From the NCBI GenBank assembly GCA_944383265.1, contig CALWOX010000006.1, positions 117,003 to 181,002 of the forward strand: a stretch of 64,000 nucleotides of DNA, written 5' to 3'. The position numbers and the translations under genes are program-made. Source of the DNA: an uncultured Lachnospiraceae bacterium (GTDB lineage: Bacteria; Bacillota; Clostridia; Lachnospirales; Lachnospiraceae). A model generated the notes under the pieces. The model was not told where the DNA came from. It made no database searches and worked only from the letters and a program-made list of their open reading frames with translations. Below are positions 1-8,817 of this stretch, one piece after another (within the stretch, counting starts at the first letter, position 1; the number at the start of each line of letters is the position of its first letter).

Positions 1-115
1 TGGTTTGTTTTGAAGTGGTAAGGTTCACCATTTTTACATGAGAACCGTTTTGACTGATTATTTCAAAACCATGTTTATGAAGATATGAAATCATTTCTTT
101 TGAGGTCATTGGCAT
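1..115 (-). CDS. hicA: HicA-family mRNA interferase toxin, partial (cut by the left edge)
   Basis: Reading the minus strand from position 115 gives MPMTSKEMISYLHKHGFEII followed by SQNGSHVKMVNLTTSKQ. This is the typical HicA N-terminus: a dsRBD-like fold with the GSH motif holding the catalytic histidine. HicA toxins are small ribosome-independent RNases neutralised by HicB, whose gene normally lies just downstream, here beyond the window. I chose the ATG at 115 because the predicted promoter would start the transcript only a base or two before the ATG at 130, and an AAAGGATGG stretch lies 11 bases upstream of 115. The ATGs at 130 or 109 remain possible. Only about 38 residues are visible, so intactness cannot be judged. 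Confidence 0.78.
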   Translation of the reverse strand, partial: MPMTSKEMISYLHKHGFEIISQNGSHVKMVNLTTSKQT

Positions 116-138
116 AATAACAGGAACCATCCTTTATA

Positions 139-167
139 ATTATAATACGTATTATCACGTAATTCAA
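139..167 (-). promoter_or_regulatory. Promoter and palindromic operator of hicA
   Basis: On the minus strand there is a -35 TTGAAT (162-167), a 17-base spacer and a -10 TATAAT (139-144). A perfect 14-base palindrome, ATAATACGTATTAT (142-155), overlaps the -10 and spacer. This is where a HicB-type autorepressor would be expected to bind; operator function is inference. Confidence 0.6.
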
Positions 168-300
168 CAAATATTCAATAATATATGAATGTGGGAAATT
201 TGATTGAATAATACAGATTTTGCAGTCAGAAAAATTGAATTGTGCATAAATAGTAATTTTTCTTGACAAAATAAAATAATCAGACCTTTTGAGGAGCTTT

Positions 301-390
301 ATGAAAATCAAATATTCAGAAAACTTTAAAAGCCGTATAGTAGAAAACTATGCGGCTTTATGCTATTATAAAAAGCAGTATTTTAAATAA
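301..390 (+). CDS. Small ORF, 29 residues, unknown
   Basis: An ATG preceded by GAGGAG four bases upstream opens a 29-codon frame starting MKIKYSENFKSRIVENY. The opening faintly resembles the start of IS3-type OrfA transposases (KYSxEFKxxVV), so it could be a remnant, but it is far too short to prove this. A hairpin at 328-359 lies inside it. It may be neither translated nor functional. Confidence 0.2.
   Translation: MKIKYSENFKSRIVENYAALCYYKKQYFK
328..359 (+). terminator. Stem-loop, weak terminator candidate
   Basis: AAAGCCGTATAGT and ACTATGCGGCTTT form a 13-pair stem with one G-T wobble and an AGAAA loop. No solid T-run follows, so termination is uncertain. It could also stop transcripts entering the hicA region from the right. 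Confidence 0.4.
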
Positions 391-395
391 AAATG

Positions 396-421
396 CCGCA
401 TGAGAGCTTTGCTCTGTGCGG
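396..421 (+). promoter_or_regulatory. Hairpin directly before the rfbA ribosome binding site
   Basis: CCGCA-t-GAGAGC-ttt-GCTCT-g-TGCGG folds into a compact GC-rich stem-loop that ends four bases before the GGAGG of rfbA. A stem here may stabilise the mRNA or affect ribosome access. No convincing sigma-A promoter was found between 260 and 395. Confidence 0.4.
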
Positions 422-435
422 GTTCGGAGGAAAAA

Positions 436-1326
436 ATGAAGGGAATCATCCTTGCGGGCGGCTCGGGAACGAGGCTTTATCCGCTGACAAAGGTAACATC
501 AAAGCAGCTTTTGCCCATATATGACAAGCCGATGATATATTATCCGCTGTCTGTGCTTATGAATGCGGGCATAAAGGACATTCTTATTATATCCACACCT
601 ACGGACACACCGAGGTTTGAGGATCTCCTGGGAGACGGACACCAGTTCGGAATAAGCTTAAGCTATAAGGTGCAGCCCTCTCCCGACGGTCTTGCGCAGG
701 CCTTTATAATAGGAGAGGAATTTATCGGTGACGACTCTGTGGCAATGATACTTGGAGACAATATCTTCCACGGACACGGCTTTACAAAGAGACTGAGGAG
801 AGCCGCCGAAAAGACAAAGGGAGCCACAGTCTTCGGATACTATGTGGACGATCCTGAGCGCTTCGGTATAGTTGAATTTGATAGTGAGGGAAAGGCCGTT
901 TCCATAGAGGAAAAGCCTGAGCATCCCAAGTCGAATTACTGTGTTACAGGCCTTTATTTCTATGACAACAAGGTGGTTGAGTATGCGAAAAATCTCAAGC
1001 CATCAGCAAGAGGCGAGCTTGAGATAACCGATCTTAACCGAATCTATCTTGAGAACGGCGAGCTTGAGGTGGAACTCTTGGGACAGGGCTTTACCTGGCT
1101 TGACACGGGTACTCATGAGTCTCTTATGGATGCAGGCAATTTTGTCCGCACAGTAGAGACGCACCAGCACAGGAAAATAGCCTGCCTTGAGGAGATAGCT
1201 TATCTCAACGGTTGGATCACCAAGGAGGAGGTACTTAAGTCCTACGAGATCCTCAAGAAGAATCAGTACGGCAAGTACTTAAAGGACGTCCTTGACGGAA
1301 AATATGTGGACAAGATACAAAAGTAA
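436..1326 (+). CDS. rfbA: Glucose-1-phosphate thymidylyltransferase
   Basis: This enzyme joins dTTP and glucose-1-phosphate to make dTDP-glucose, the first step of dTDP-L-rhamnose synthesis in the cytoplasm. The 296-residue protein is the usual RmlA length and carries the nucleotide-binding loop [13 protein letters not shown] near residue 6, KPMIYYPLS, and LGDNIFHG, whose Asp is the expected metal ligand. The start is the ATG at 436, five bases after GGAGG. The frame is open to 400, but the extra residues precede the conserved MKGIILAGG and lack a ribosome site. It is followed 81 bases later by rfbB and then rfbD, so the three form an operon-like run; the epimerase gene rfbC lies 23 kb downstream. 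Confidence 0.96.
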   Translation: MKGIILAGGSGTRLYPLTKVTSKQLLPIYDKPMIYYPLSVLMNAGIKDILIISTPTDTPRFEDLLGDGHQFGISLSYKVQPSPDGLAQAFIIGEEFIGDDSVAMILGDNIFHGHGFTKRLRRAAEKTKGATVFGYYVDDPERFGIVEFDSEGKAVSIEEKPEHPKSNYCVTGLYFYDNKVVEYAKNLKPSARGELEITDLNRIYLENGELEVELLGQGFTWLDTGTHESLMDAGNFVRTVETHQHRKIACLEEIAYLNGWITKEEVLKSYEILKKNQYGKYLKDVLDGKYVDKIQK

Positions 1327-1407
1327 AGCTTCGGGATATTTTTGCCCGAAAAATCCACAGATAAACAGAATAAACAAAGTATTTTCAAAATATTTCAGGA
1401 GTTAAAT

Positions 1408-2433
1408 ATGAAGATAGTAGTTACAGGCGGAGCGGGATTTATAGGAAGTGTTATGGTTCAGTACCTTGTAAATACCTACCCCGAGGACATGATAATAAAC
1501 CTTGACAAGCTCACATATGCGGGAAATCTTGAGAATTTAAAGAGTGTTGAGGGAAAACCCAATTATAAGTTCATAAAGGGCGATATCGCTGACAGAGAGT
1601 TTATCTTTAAGCTCTTTGAGGAGGAAAAGCCCGACGTTATAATCAACTTTGCGGCGGAGAGCCATGTTGACCGTTCGGTAGAACATCCGGAGGAGTTTGT
1701 TCGCACCAATGTTATGGGAACCACAACTCTCCTTGACGCATGTAAAAAGTACGGAATAAAGAGATATCATCAGGTATCCACAGACGAGGTTTACGGAGAC
1801 CTTCCTCTTGACAGGCCTGACCTGTTCTTTACGGAGGAGACTCCCCTCCACGCCTCAAGCCCCTATTCGGCTTCGAAGGCTTCGGCGGATATGTTCGTTA
1901 TGGCGTACCACAGGACATTCAAGATTCCTGTGACCATCTCAAGGTGCTCCAACAATTACGGACAGTACCAGTTCCCCGAAAAGCTCATCCCTCTTATGAT
2001 ATCAAGGGCTCTTGCGGACGAGGAGCTTCCTGTATACGGCGACGGAGCAAATGTGAGAGACTGGCTCCATGTTGAGGACCACTGCAAGGCTATAGACCTT
2101 ATAGTGAGAAACGGCAAGGAGGGCGAGATATATAATATCGGAGGCCACAATGAGAGGACAAACCTTCAGGTGGTAAAGACCATCCTCAATGCTCTCGGAA
2201 AGCCCGAGTCTCTTATCAAATATGTAAAGGACAGACCCGGACACGACAGGAGATATGCTATAGACCCTGCAAAGCTTGAGAGAGAGCTCGGCTGGAAGCC
2301 CAAGTACAATTTTGATACAGGTATAAAGCAGACTATAGAGTGGTACCTCGATAACAAGGACTGGTGGGAGAGGATCATCAGCGGCGAGTATCAGAATTAT
2401 TTTAAGGAAATGTACAAGGACAGAGTTCAATAA
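1408..2433 (+). CDS. rfbB: dTDP-glucose 4,6-dehydratase
   Basis: This NAD-dependent enzyme converts dTDP-glucose to dTDP-4-keto-6-deoxyglucose, step two of the rhamnose pathway. The 341-residue protein opens with the Rossmann motif TGGAGFIGS (residues 6-14), has the catalytic Thr-Asp-Glu triad in STDEVYGD (124-131) and the YSASK Tyr/Lys pair (153-157), all typical of RmlB in the extended SDR family. The ATG at 1408 is preceded by AGGAG at suitable spacing; 22 in-frame codons upstream are not conserved and are left out. Confidence 0.96.
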   Translation: MKIVVTGGAGFIGSVMVQYLVNTYPEDMIINLDKLTYAGNLENLKSVEGKPNYKFIKGDIADREFIFKLFEEEKPDVIINFAAESHVDRSVEHPEEFVRTNVMGTTTLLDACKKYGIKRYHQVSTDEVYGDLPLDRPDLFFTEETPLHASSPYSASKASADMFVMAYHRTFKIPVTISRCSNNYGQYQFPEKLIPLMISRALADEELPVYGDGANVRDWLHVEDHCKAIDLIVRNGKEGEIYNIGGHNERTNLQVVKTILNALGKPESLIKYVKDRPGHDRRYAIDPAKLERELGWKPKYNFDTGIKQTIEWYLDNKDWWERIISGEYQNYFKEMYKDRVQ

Positions 2434-2492
2434 GCAGGTATATTTGCATATCCGTTATTCACGGAATACTGAATCAAGGGACATAAATAAAT

Positions 2493-3431
2493 ATGATAAG
2501 CAATGATTTGAAAAACACTATAATAAAGACGGACTTCGGCGAGTTTGATATCGACAAGCTCATTGAGGACAGCGCAAAGAGGATATTTGTCACAGGCGCA
2601 AAGGGACAGCTCGGCCATGACATCATGCTTGAGCTTGCAAAGCGCAACATAGATTGCGTTGGAGTCGATATCGAGGAGATGGATATAACAGATCCCGAGG
2701 CGGTAAGGAATGTTATCGCCGAGGCGTCTCCCGATGCGGTGATCCATTGTGCCGCATGGACGGCAGTGGATGCTGCGGAGGACAATGAGGAAAAGTGCAG
2801 ACAGGTAAATGCCTTCGGAACGGAGAATATCGCCAAGGTATGCAGAGAGCTGATGATACCCATGATGTACTTCTCCACAGACTATGTATTTAACGGCGAG
2901 GGAGACAGACCTTGGGAGCCTGATGATAAGGCGGAGCCCTTGAATGTCTACGGACAGACCAAATATGAGGGCGAGGAGGCTGTGAGAAAATACGTACCTG
3001 ACAGGCACTTTATAGTAAGAATACAGTGGGTCTACGGAAAGAACGGAAAGAACTTCGTAAAGACCATGCTTAAGCTCTCGGAGACTCATGACAGGCTTAC
3101 GGTGGTGGATGATCAGGTAGGCTCTCCCACATACACTCCCGACATTGCCCGCATAGCTGTCGACATGATCCTTTCCGACAAGTACGGAACCTATCATGTG
3201 GCAAATACCGGGCTTTGCAGCTGGTATGAGTTTGCAAAGGAGATATTCAGACTTGCGGGGAAGGATGTGGAGGTAGTTCCTGTTGACTCCTCACAGTATC
3301 CCGCAAAGGCCAAGAGGCCCCACAATTCAAGAATGGATCTCTCAAAGCTCACAGAGGAGGGCTTTACCGAGCTTCCCTCATGGCAGGATGCCCTTGAAAG
3401 ATATCTTGAGGAGATAAATTATACGGCATAA
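2493..3431 (+). CDS. rfbD: dTDP-4-dehydrorhamnose reductase
   Basis: This reductase performs the last step to dTDP-L-rhamnose using NADPH. Rossmann motif TGAKGQLGHD begins at residue 34, STDYVF lies at 128-133 and YGQTK at 153-157, the SDR catalytic residues. The protein is 312 residues, slightly long because about 29 residues precede the motif. There is no in-frame ATG between residue 1 and the Rossmann core, so the extension seems real unless a non-ATG start is used. It lies 59 bases after rfbB, consistent with co-transcription. Confidence 0.95.
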   Translation: MISNDLKNTIIKTDFGEFDIDKLIEDSAKRIFVTGAKGQLGHDIMLELAKRNIDCVGVDIEEMDITDPEAVRNVIAEASPDAVIHCAAWTAVDAAEDNEEKCRQVNAFGTENIAKVCRELMIPMMYFSTDYVFNGEGDRPWEPDDKAEPLNVYGQTKYEGEEAVRKYVPDRHFIVRIQWVYGKNGKNFVKTMLKLSETHDRLTVVDDQVGSPTYTPDIARIAVDMILSDKYGTYHVANTGLCSWYEFAKEIFRLAGKDVEVVPVDSSQYPAKAKRPHNSRMDLSKLTEEGFTELPSWQDALERYLEEINYTA

Positions 3432-3530
3432 ATCTTATATGTATGTTTACAGAACAGATTTTGTGTATGACTGTATAGCGTAATTTTAATACGCATGATT
3501 ACATAATTTAATTAAGAAAGTGAAGAACAA

Positions 3531-4883
3531 ATGGGTAAATACTTCGGTACAGACGGCTTCAGGGGAGAGGCAAATGTTGACCTTACGGTGGAGCACGTAT
3601 ACAAGATAGGAAGGATATTGGGAGCATACTATGGGAAGATGCATCCCGATAAGAAGTGCAGAGTGGTCATCGGTAAGGATACCAGGCGTTCAAGCTATAT
3701 GTTTGAGGATGCTATCTCGTCAGGTCTTACAGCCTCGGGGGCTGACGCTTATCTTCTGCATGTCACGACGACACCTTCCGTAGCTTATATTACAAGAGTT
3801 GACGGCTTTGACTGCGGAGTTATGATATCCGCAAGCCACAATCCCTATTATGACAACGGAATAAAGATAATAAGCTCTTCGGGAGAAAAGATCGACGACA
3901 GCACAATAGAGATATTTGAGAGATATCTTGATGAGGGAACAGACTCGCTGCCTCTTGCAAAGAGAGAGGAGATAGGACGCACCGTGGACTACGCGGCGGG
4001 AAGGAACCGCTATATCGGATATCTCATATCAATAGCCAAAAGGTCATTTAAGGATAAGCATGTGGCGCTTGACTGTGCAAACGGATCCGCATCATCCATA
4101 GCAAAGCCTGTGTTTGATGCCTTGGGAGCACACACCCATGTGCTTTCAAATGAACCGAACGGATTGAACATCAATAAGGACTGCGGCTCAACTCATATTG
4201 AGAGACTTCAGGAATTCGTCGTGAAGGAGGGCTGTGATATAGGCTTTGCCTACGACGGAGACGCCGACAGATGCCTTGCTGTCGATGAAAAGGGAAATGT
4301 GGTAAACGGCGACCAGATAATGTATATCTGCGGAAAATATATGTCAGAGCAGGGAAAGCTCAACAATAACACCATAGTCACCACTGTAATGTCCAACTTC
4401 GGACTTTACAAGGCCCTTGACAGAGAAGGCATAAAATATGAAAAGACAAAGGTCGGAGACAGGTTTGTTTACGAAAATATGGTTGCAAATGGCCATTCAT
4501 TGGGCGGTGAGCAGTCAGGACATATAATTTTCAGCAAGAATGCAACTACAGGTGACGGTATCCTTACCTCCCTGAAGCTTATGGATGTATTCCTTGAGAG
4601 AAAGCTCCCCTTGAGCGAGCTTGCAAAGGAATGCCCTATGTATCCTCAGTGCCTTAAAAACGTGAGGGTAAAGAGCAAACAGGAGGCGCAGGATGACGAG
4701 AGAGTCATAGCAGCCGTAAAGCGGGCTGAGGAGAAGCTTGCCGACAGAGGAAGGATGCTCCTTCGCCAGTCGGGCACTGAGCCTGTTATAAGGGTCATGG
4801 CTGAGTCTGTCGACGCTGCGGAATGTGAGGCTGCGGTGGACGAGGTCATAGCTGTGCTTAAGGAGTGCGGACACCTTTTATAG
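3531..4883 (+). CDS. glmM: Phosphoglucosamine mutase
   Basis: GlmM interconverts glucosamine-6-phosphate and glucosamine-1-phosphate, feeding UDP-GlcNAc for peptidoglycan and surface glycans. The 450-residue protein has the four expected segments: N-terminal GTDGFRG, the phosphoserine loop ISASHNP (active Ser near 102), the metal loop DGDADR (242-247), and a C-terminal phosphate-binding RQSGTEP. It starts 99 bases after rfbD behind a weak AAGTGAAG ribosome site. Related phosphomannomutases share these motifs, but length and sequence fit GlmM best. Confidence 0.93.
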   Translation: MGKYFGTDGFRGEANVDLTVEHVYKIGRILGAYYGKMHPDKKCRVVIGKDTRRSSYMFEDAISSGLTASGADAYLLHVTTTPSVAYITRVDGFDCGVMISASHNPYYDNGIKIISSSGEKIDDSTIEIFERYLDEGTDSLPLAKREEIGRTVDYAAGRNRYIGYLISIAKRSFKDKHVALDCANGSASSIAKPVFDALGAHTHVLSNEPNGLNINKDCGSTHIERLQEFVVKEGCDIGFAYDGDADRCLAVDEKGNVVNGDQIMYICGKYMSEQGKLNNNTIVTTVMSNFGLYKALDREGIKYEKTKVGDRFVYENMVANGHSLGGEQSGHIIFSKNATTGDGILTSLKLMDVFLERKLPLSELAKECPMYPQCLKNVRVKSKQEAQDDERVIAAVKRAEEKLADRGRMLLRQSGTEPVIRVMAESVDAAECEAAVDEVIAVLKECGHLL

Positions 4884-4921
4884 ACCGCAATATAAGACAA
4901 AAATAAATGCAGGAGGGAAAT

Positions 4922-6625
4922 GTGCTTAATTACAAGAGATATGAGAGAGGCCCTGTCATCAATTTTCCTGAGAGGACTTGGCCTTCTAAAATAATAACCA
5001 AGGCGCCCGTTTGGACGTCTGTTGATCTTAGAGACGGAAACCAGGCTCTTGTGAAGCCGATGAACGTGGAAGAAAAGATAGAGTTCTTCCAAAAGCTGTG
5101 CGAGCTCGGCTTTAAGGAGATAGAGGTGGGATTCCCCTCTGCAAGCCAGATAGAATTTGATTTTATAAGACAGCTTGTGGACAGAAAGCTTATCCCCGAC
5201 GATGTTTATATTCAGGTGCTTTCACAGTGCAGAGAGGACCTTATAAAGAGAACTTTCGAGTCCTTGAAGGGGGTAAAAAAGGCGATATTCCATATATACA
5301 GCAATACCTGCCCTCTTCACAGAGAGGTCGTATTCAAAAAGAACAAAGAGGAAGTGAAGAATATAGCAGTCCTCGGCACAAAGCTTGTAAAGCAGTATAT
5401 GCAGGACTTTGACGGGGAGCTCAGACTCGAGTATTCTCCCGAGAGCTTTTCAAGCACGGAGCTTGACTATGCCCTTGATGTGAGCAATACAGTAAGGGAT
5501 ATATGGAATGCTACAAAGGAGAACAAGCTTATCCTGAATCTTCCCACCACTGTAGAGTGCAGCACTCCCAATGTGTTTGCCGATCAGGTGGAGTGGATGA
5601 ATACTCATCTTAAGGACAGAGATACGATAATCTTAAGCGTACACCCCCACAATGACAGAGGCACAGGAGTGGCGGCTACAGAGCTTGCGCTTATGGCAGG
5701 AGCCGACAGAGTGGAGGGAACGCTCTTCGGAAACGGCGAGAGAACAGGAAATGTGGATATCCTTACCCTTGCTTACAATATGTTCTCTCAGGGAATAGAC
5801 CCCGAGCTTAATTTGGAAAATGAGCCGGAGATAGCCGAGATATATGAGAGATGCACAGGAATGCCTATAGACGACAGACATCCCTATGCCGGAAAGCTTG
5901 TATTCACAGCATTTTCGGGCTCGCATCAGGACGCTATAAATAAGGGAGTCCATGCCCTCAAGGAGTCGAATTCTCCCTACTGGCATGTTCCTTATCTTCC
6001 TGTTGACCCTGCAGACATCGGAAGGACCTATGAGCCTATCGTGCGCATCAACTCTCAGTCCGGAAAGGGCGGTGTTGCCTTTGTGCTTGAGAGCTACTAC
6101 GGCTACAAGCTTCCCAAGGCTATGCACAGAGAGTTTGCGGATATCATACAGCCTCTTTCCGAAGAGTACGGAGAGATCACTCCTATGCAGGTGAACGATG
6201 CATTCATAAAGAACTATGTGGATGCCAAGGAGCCTATGCACTTTAAGTCTGTAAAGATAAGCGAGCCTGACCTTGAGGTAGACGGAAGCACGACCCTTGT
6301 GACTGTAACCTACAAGAACCACGGTGAGACAAAGACCTTTACAGGCATAGGAACAGGACCTGTAGATGCTGTTCAGAGAGGACTTGAGGAGGAGCTCGGA
6401 ATCCAAATCAGGATAATGGACTACAGCGAGCATGCGCTTACCTCAGGATCAAGCGCGGAGGCGGTTGCCTATGTTCAGCTTTTGGACCAGCCTACAGGAA
6501 GAGTTACCTTCGGAGTGGGCATAAGCTCGAATATTACAAGAGCGTCAATACGCGGAATCTTCTCGGCGATAAACAGGCTTTATTACGCTGACGAGAACAA
6601 GGCTGAGAATAAAGAGGAGGCCTAA
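4922..6625 (+). CDS. leuA: 2-isopropylmalate synthase (long, actinobacterial-type LeuA)
   Basis: LeuA condenses acetyl-CoA with 2-ketoisovalerate, the committed step of leucine synthesis. The TIM-barrel part has VDLRDGNQAL near the N-terminus, HPHNDRGTG with metal-binding histidines, and NGERTGN. A C-terminal regulatory domain from about residue 430 (TLVTVTYKNHGETKTFTG) is where leucine feedback would act. I place the start at the GTG at 4922 because AGGAGGG ends four bases before it; the in-frame ATG at 4907 lies upstream of that ribosome site. No other leu gene is nearby, and no T-box or leader peptide was seen, so its place within a glycan locus is odd. Confidence 0.93.
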   Translation: MLNYKRYERGPVINFPERTWPSKIITKAPVWTSVDLRDGNQALVKPMNVEEKIEFFQKLCELGFKEIEVGFPSASQIEFDFIRQLVDRKLIPDDVYIQVLSQCREDLIKRTFESLKGVKKAIFHIYSNTCPLHREVVFKKNKEEVKNIAVLGTKLVKQYMQDFDGELRLEYSPESFSSTELDYALDVSNTVRDIWNATKENKLILNLPTTVECSTPNVFADQVEWMNTHLKDRDTIILSVHPHNDRGTGVAATELALMAGADRVEGTLFGNGERTGNVDILTLAYNMFSQGIDPELNLENEPEIAEIYERCTGMPIDDRHPYAGKLVFTAFSGSHQDAINKGVHALKESNSPYWHVPYLPVDPADIGRTYEPIVRINSQSGKGGVAFVLESYYGYKLPKAMHREFADIIQPLSEEYGEITPMQVNDAFIKNYVDAKEPMHFKSVKISEPDLEVDGSTTLVTVTYKNHGETKTFTGIGTGPVDAVQRGLEEELGIQIRIMDYSEHALTSGSSAEAVAYVQLLDQPTGRVTFGVGISSNITRASIRGIFSAINRLYYADENKAENKEEA

Positions 6626-6664
6626 AAAGGACAAAGCTGCCGTCTCACAGACGAAAGGAGAGCT

Positions 6665-7780
6665 ATGAAGCATTATGACTACCTGCTGGTGGGAGCAGGA
6701 CTCTATAACGGTGTATTCGCCTACTTTGCAGGAAAGGCAAAAAAGAGCTGCCTTGTTGTGGAAAAGAGAGGTGAAATAGGCGGAAATGTCTATTGCGAGA
6801 ATATTGAGGGCATAAATGTGCATAAGTACGGAGCCCATATCTTTCACACCAACGACAAGAGCATATGGAATTTTGTAAACTCCCTCTGCGAGTTCAACAG
6901 ATATACAAACTCACCGGTTGCCGACTACCACGGAGAGCGCTATAATCTTCCCTTCAATATGAATACCTTCAACAAGATGTGGGGCGTAAGGACTCCTGAT
7001 GAGGCGAGAGCAAAGATAGAGGCTCAGAGACAGGCCATAAAGCACGAGCCCGAAAATCTTGAGGAGCAGGCCATAAGCCTTGTGGGAGAGGATATATACA
7101 GAAAACTGATAAAAGGTTACACTGAAAAGCAGTGGGGAAGAGACTGTAAGGACCTTCCCGCCTTTATAATAAAGAGGCTTCCCGTAAGATTCATATATGA
7201 CAACAATTACTTTAACGACAGATATCAGGGAATTCCCGAGGGCGGCTACAATGTCATTATAAACAAGCTTTTTGAGGGCTGCGACATTATGACCGACACG
7301 GATTTCCTTGACAGGAGGGACCTTGCGGATAATTGCGGAAAGGTGATATTCACAGGGCCTGTTGACGCATACTATGACTACAGTGAGGGAAGACTTGAGT
7401 ACAGAACGCTCAGATTTGAGACGGAGCTTCTTGACACAGACAACTTCCAGGGTAATGCGGTCATCAATTATACAGACAGGGAGACTCCCTATACGAGGAT
7501 AATAGAGCACAAGCACTTTGAGTTCGGAACTCAGGAAAAAACTGTCATAACTAAAGAGTATCCTTCAGAGTGGCAGGAGGGCATGGAGCCCTATTACCCT
7601 GTTAATGACGAGAAGAATCAGAGCCTTTACAGGATATACGAGAAGAAGGCCATGGAGGAGGAAAAGGTCATCTTCGGAGGACGCCTCGGAGAGTACAAGT
7701 ACTATGACATGGATAAGGTCATAGCCTCAGCCGTGGAGCTTTGCAGAAAGGAATTGGGTAGCGATTTTTCATGGACGTAG
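6665..7780 (+). CDS. glf: UDP-galactopyranose mutase
   Basis: Glf is an FAD enzyme that turns UDP-galactopyranose into UDP-galactofuranose, the donor for galactofuranose-containing wall glycans. The 371-residue protein starts with the FAD loop VGAGLYNGVFA, then VEKRGEIGGNVY and HKYGAHIFHTND, which are signatures of the family. The start follows GAAAGGAGAG. Its last ten bases overlap the next glycosyltransferase gene, showing translational coupling within the glycan operon. Confidence 0.95.
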   Translation: MKHYDYLLVGAGLYNGVFAYFAGKAKKSCLVVEKRGEIGGNVYCENIEGINVHKYGAHIFHTNDKSIWNFVNSLCEFNRYTNSPVADYHGERYNLPFNMNTFNKMWGVRTPDEARAKIEAQRQAIKHEPENLEEQAISLVGEDIYRKLIKGYTEKQWGRDCKDLPAFIIKRLPVRFIYDNNYFNDRYQGIPEGGYNVIINKLFEGCDIMTDTDFLDRRDLADNCGKVIFTGPVDAYYDYSEGRLEYRTLRFETELLDTDNFQGNAVINYTDRETPYTRIIEHKHFEFGTQEKTVITKEYPSEWQEGMEPYYPVNDEKNQSLYRIYEKKAMEEEKVIFGGRLGEYKYYDMDKVIASAVELCRKELGSDFSWT

Positions 7781-8817
7781 TTTATGCGCCGGGAGATAAT
7801 TATGCGGTTTACACAGGGGTATCTGTATACTCCCTGTGTGAAAACAACCGCAGTGCCGGGGAGATAAACATTTATATAATTTCTAACGATCTTAGTGCCG
7901 AAAACACAGAGCGGCTGAAAGCGACAGCAGAGAGCTTCGGGAGAAACATTTTTTTTATGGATGTTTCGAGGGAGCTTAAGGAATTCTCAAAGGAGATAGA
8001 CGCGGGAAGCTACGGTATCAATGTTTTCGGCAGATTTTTTATGGGAAAGCTGCTTCCCGAAAAGATCGACAGACTTTTATACATAGACTGTGATACTGTT
8101 GTAAACGGGAGCATAGATGGGCTTTTTGAGACTGACATGGAGGGAAAGACGGCAATGGCTGTTCCCGAACCCACCATATATAAGTCGGTGTTAAGAAGCA
8201 TAGGCTTTGACGAGGATGAGCTTTACTTTAACGCGGGAGTCATACTCATAGATTTTAAGAAATGGGTCTCGGAGAAGATATCGGATAAGCTCATCGAGTT
8301 TTACAAGGAAAACGGCGGAAGGCTTTTTTGCGCGGACCAGGATGCCATAAATGCTGTGCTTCGAAACGATATAGGAGTCCTGCCGCCTAAGTATAACTTT
8401 TTTACAAATTACAGATATTTCAGCTATAAATATCTTAAAGAAGAGAGCGCATCCTACAGGGCTGTTAAAGAACATGAATTTGAAGAGGCAAAGAAAAGCC
8501 CTGCCATAATACACTTTCTCGGCACCGAGAGGCCTTGGATAAGGGGAAATCTCAACCCCTACAGGAATATATATAAAAACATGCTTGGACGGACTCTTTT
8601 TAAGGGAGAGGGCGAGATCTCGGGAAGAGAGCTTCAGGTGTTCGCATTTCACCTCATGGAGCTTTTGACGCTTTTGTTTCCATGGTCAAGAAGAATTATA
8701 AGCGGGGCTTTTGAAAGGAAATATGTGGTAAAGAGGACTGAAGCCTCGGGAAACACTGAAAATGTCAAAAATATTAAAACCTCTGAAACTGTTAAAACTA
8801 AGGATGGAACTATGTAA
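7771..8817 (+). CDS. Glycosyltransferase family 8
   Basis: A retaining GT-A transferase predicted to add a hexose to a lipid-linked glycan. The 348-residue protein opens with VVYAPGDNYAVYTGVSVYSL, and carries the metal-binding DCD (106-108) in LYIDCDTVVNGSI, NAGVILIDFKKW and HFLGTERPW, all GT8 hallmarks. The C-terminal 30 residues are rich in Lys, Thr and Ser and follow an amphipathic segment that could touch the membrane. It overlaps glf by 10 bases, and its stop overlaps the next ATG (TAATG). Donor and acceptor cannot be told from sequence. Confidence 0.88.
   Translation: MDVVYAPGDNYAVYTGVSVYSLCENNRSAGEINIYIISNDLSAENTERLKATAESFGRNIFFMDVSRELKEFSKEIDAGSYGINVFGRFFMGKLLPEKIDRLLYIDCDTVVNGSIDGLFETDMEGKTAMAVPEPTIYKSVLRSIGFDEDELYFNAGVILIDFKKWVSEKISDKLIEFYKENGGRLFCADQDAINAVLRNDIGVLPPKYNFFTNYRYFSYKYLKEESASYRAVKEHEFEEAKKSPAIIHFLGTERPWIRGNLNPYRNIYKNMLGRTLFKGEGEISGRELQVFAFHLMELLTLLFPWSRRIISGAFERKYVVKRTEASGNTENVKNIKTSETVKTKDGTM

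Noticed and set aside
75..311. 78-codon open frame on the minus strand
   Set aside because: It overlaps the recognisable hicA start in another frame, is AT-rich and has no family features.
2427..3197. 256-codon open frame on the minus strand
   Set aside because: It is a shadow of rfbD; composition follows the reverse of the real gene and no ribosome site is present.
4884..4921. T-box or leucine leader before leuA
   Set aside because: The gap is only 38 bases, too short for a T-box, and holds just the ribosome site.
5633..6433. 266-codon open frame on the minus strand
   Set aside because: It is antisense to leuA, with no recognisable domain.
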